From CAZJHD01 sp964545855 (GTDB lineage: Bacteria; Planctomycetota; UBA1135; JACQFD01), in NCBI GenBank assembly GCA_964545855.1, contig CAZJHD010000087.1:1-15551 (forward strand): 15,551 nucleotides of DNA, in the 5' to 3' direction. Below, one piece after another: positions 14,249 through 15,551 of this stretch. Position 1 is the first letter of the stretch; the number at the start of each line of letters is the position of its first letter. A program made the translations under genes and the position numbers. The notes beneath the pieces are model-generated. The model did no database searches. It was not told where the DNA came from and was given only the letters and a program-made list of their open reading frames with translations.

Positions 14249-15551
14249 GGAAGGCCGCCCCGGGTCTCGCGCGCGGCATCGTCGATCCGATCGTCGGTCC
14301 GCTCGACGAGCTGCTCGATCCGGCCGGAGCGCCGGAGCGGCTCGGCGAACTGCTGCGCCCCGGTCACGTCCTGCGCGCCGGTTTCGTCGAGTCGGTGCGC
14401 TGGAAGCCGAGGGCGGCGCTCTGGGTCGTGTGGCGCCTCCTGCTCGACGGCGGTCGCACGGAGCGCGTCGTGGCGAAGACCTTCGCGACGCGCGAACGGG
14501 GCGACGCGGCCGGAGCGAAGGCGCGGTCGCGCTCGCTCGTGGAGACGGAGGCGCTCACCGCCGTCGCCCGGGCCGACGGGGGGAGGACGGTCCTCCTGGC
14601 GTTCCCGAACGACCGGGCGCTCCCGGGCCTCCCTCGGCTCGCCGATCCGGGCCGGGCGAAGCACGTCCTGGCGCAGGCCGTCGACACGCTGCGCGAGCGC
14701 GGGCTCCGCGTGCGCGGGCGCTCCACGCGCGTCGAGGTCGTCCGCTACAAGCCCGAACGACGGTGCGTCCTGCGCTTCGACGCGGCCGTCGCCGACGACC
14801 GCACGGGGGCGCGGGGCCGCGTCTCGATCTTCGGGCGCGTCCTTCCCCGGGGAGAGGCCGAGGCGCGCAGCGCCGCCGACCGAGCGCGCACGGCGCGGGC
14901 CGCCGATCTGCCGATCCCGCGGCCGCTCGGCTTCGACGCCGAGACCGGCGCGCTGTTCGAGGAGTGCGTTCCGGGCGCGCCGCTCGACGCCCTCTCCTTC
15001 GACGCGCGTCTCCACGCGCGCGCGGGCGCCGCCGCGGCGCGTCTCCACGCGGTCGCGCCGCTCGACGGCGGACGCGGCGTCGCGCTGCGCGCGCGCGCGC
15101 TCGCCGCGGTGGAGGAGGCGCGGGGTCTCCTGTCGGGCGCGGCTCCCGAGCGGGTCGCGGAGACGGTCTCCCTGCTGGAGGCGCTCGCAGCGCGGGACGG
15201 CGGGCGTCCGGCGCGCGCGCTGATCCACGGCGACCTGCACCCGGGCCAATGCATCGTGTCCGGCGACGCGGTCTCGCTCGTCGATCTCGACCTGCTGGCC
15301 TCTGGCTCGCCCGAGCAGGACGCGGGGCACTACCTGGCGGCTCTCGAGGCGCGCGCGGAGACGTCGCTCCTCGCGCGCGCGCATGCGGACGAGGCGCGCC
15401 GGGCGTTCCTCGCGGCCCTCGGCCCCGTGGACGCGGACGAGCTCGCGCGGGAGGAGGCGCTCGCGCTGGTGCAGCACGCGCTCTCGCCCCTTCGGCGGCT
15501 CGAGGCGCGCGCGGCCGATCTCGCGGGGCGGCTGCTCGCGCGCGCGGCGGA
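14245..15551 (+). CDS. APH/choline-kinase-fold phosphotransferase-like protein, 3'-truncated by the window
   Basis: The ATG at 14245 overlaps the ABC gene's stop (ATGA), with GGAGG at 14232-14236 eight bases upstream. The frame is open to the window end: 435 codons, no stop, so the C-terminus is missing. The kinase core reads LIHGDLHPGQCIV (catalytic loop, Asp330) and SLVDLDLL (metal-binding Asp347), followed by GSPEQDAGHYLAALEA, the GxxxxDxGxxLA pattern of aminoglycoside-phosphotransferase relatives. A candidate N-lobe is RYKPERRCVLRFD ... SIFGRVL ... LPIPRPLGFD ... EECVPGAPL. Two usual residues are changed: the ATP-binding Lys position holds Arg198, and the Asn of HGDxxxxN is Gln335. Residues 49-80 (SVRWKPRAALW ... 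VVAKTF) look like a second copy of the N-lobe start. Probably phosphorylates a sugar or small alcohol for the operon's product, or is a degenerate regulatory kinase. Antibiotic resistance is not indicated. Confidence 0.85.
   Translation, partial: MRKAAPGLARGIVDPIVGPLDELLDPAGAPERLGELLRPGHVLRAGFVESVRWKPRAALWVVWRLLLDGGRTERVVAKTFATRERGDAAGAKARSRSLVETEALTAVARADGGRTVLLAFPNDRALPGLPRLADPGRAKHVLAQAVDTLRERGLRVRGRSTRVEVVRYKPERRCVLRFDAAVADDRTGARGRVSIFGRVLPRGEAEARSAADRARTARAADLPIPRPLGFDAETGALFEECVPGAPLDALSFDARLHARAGAAAARLHAVAPLDGGRGVALRARALAAVEEARGLLSGAAPERVAETVSLLEALAARDGGRPARALIHGDLHPGQCIVSGDAVSLVDLDLLASGSPEQDAGHYLAALEARAETSLLARAHADEARRAFLAALGPVDADELAREEALALVQHALSPLRRLEARAADLAGRLLARAA

Noticed and set aside
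15221..15300. Reading the last gene as an aminoglycoside-resistance phosphotransferase.
   Set aside because: The fold motif is shared by many small-molecule kinases. The operon context is glycan assembly, and key positions differ from resistance enzymes.
13681..15477. Long minus-strand frame (598 codons) opposite the kinase gene.
   Set aside because: Low-complexity Arg/Ala-rich peptide. The plus strand encodes the HGDLHPGQ and VDLD kinase motifs and joins the operon by an ATGA overlap.

Overview
The window is very GC-rich bacterial DNA with dense, short-gapped genes and strong G/C bias at third codon positions. The protein types suggest a Planctomycetota-like organism, with Myxococcota as the main alternative. 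They include an exported esterase fused to HEAT repeats, a beta-helix lipoprotein, a carboxypeptidase-regulatory-like repeat protein and a COG4671-type glycosyltransferase. There is no rRNA, tRNA or marker gene here, so this placement is inference.

The layout has four blocks. (1) 1-2339, plus strand: a LysM-domain protein, probably cut at its 5' end by the window edge, overlaps by four bases a protein with a GxSxG alpha/beta-hydrolase motif. The pair resembles an adaptor plus lipase/esterase effector of a contractile secretion machine, but no VgrG, PAAR or sheath gene is visible to confirm this. (2) 2346-4394, minus strand: a secreted esterase with C-terminal HEAT repeats, converging on block 1 with only six bases between the stop codons. 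(3) 4534-8417, minus strand: a two-gene unit with a one-base stop/start overlap. It encodes a beta-helix lipoprotein-like protein, then an exported protein with three tandem regulatory-like beta domains and PPC-like beta domains, both presumably at the cell surface. (4) 8678-15551, plus strand: a tight five-gene operon of a MurG-like glycosyltransferase, two GT4 glycosyltransferases, a TMD-NBD ABC exporter and an APH-fold kinase-like protein that runs off the window. All four junctions are four-base ATGA/GTGA overlaps. The operon looks like a pathway that builds a glycan or glycolipid on the cytoplasmic face and flips or exports it.

Two non-coding elements stand out. An 85-base inverted repeat (4449-4533) begins exactly at the stop codon of the repeat protein and resembles a REP/BIME-type palindrome. 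A second imperfect palindrome (8499-8550) sits in the 260-base divergent region between the surface-protein unit and the glycosyltransferase operon, where an operator or a leader structure could lie. No stretch over 300 bases lacks a gene. I saw no CRISPR array, RNA gene, integrase or transposase.
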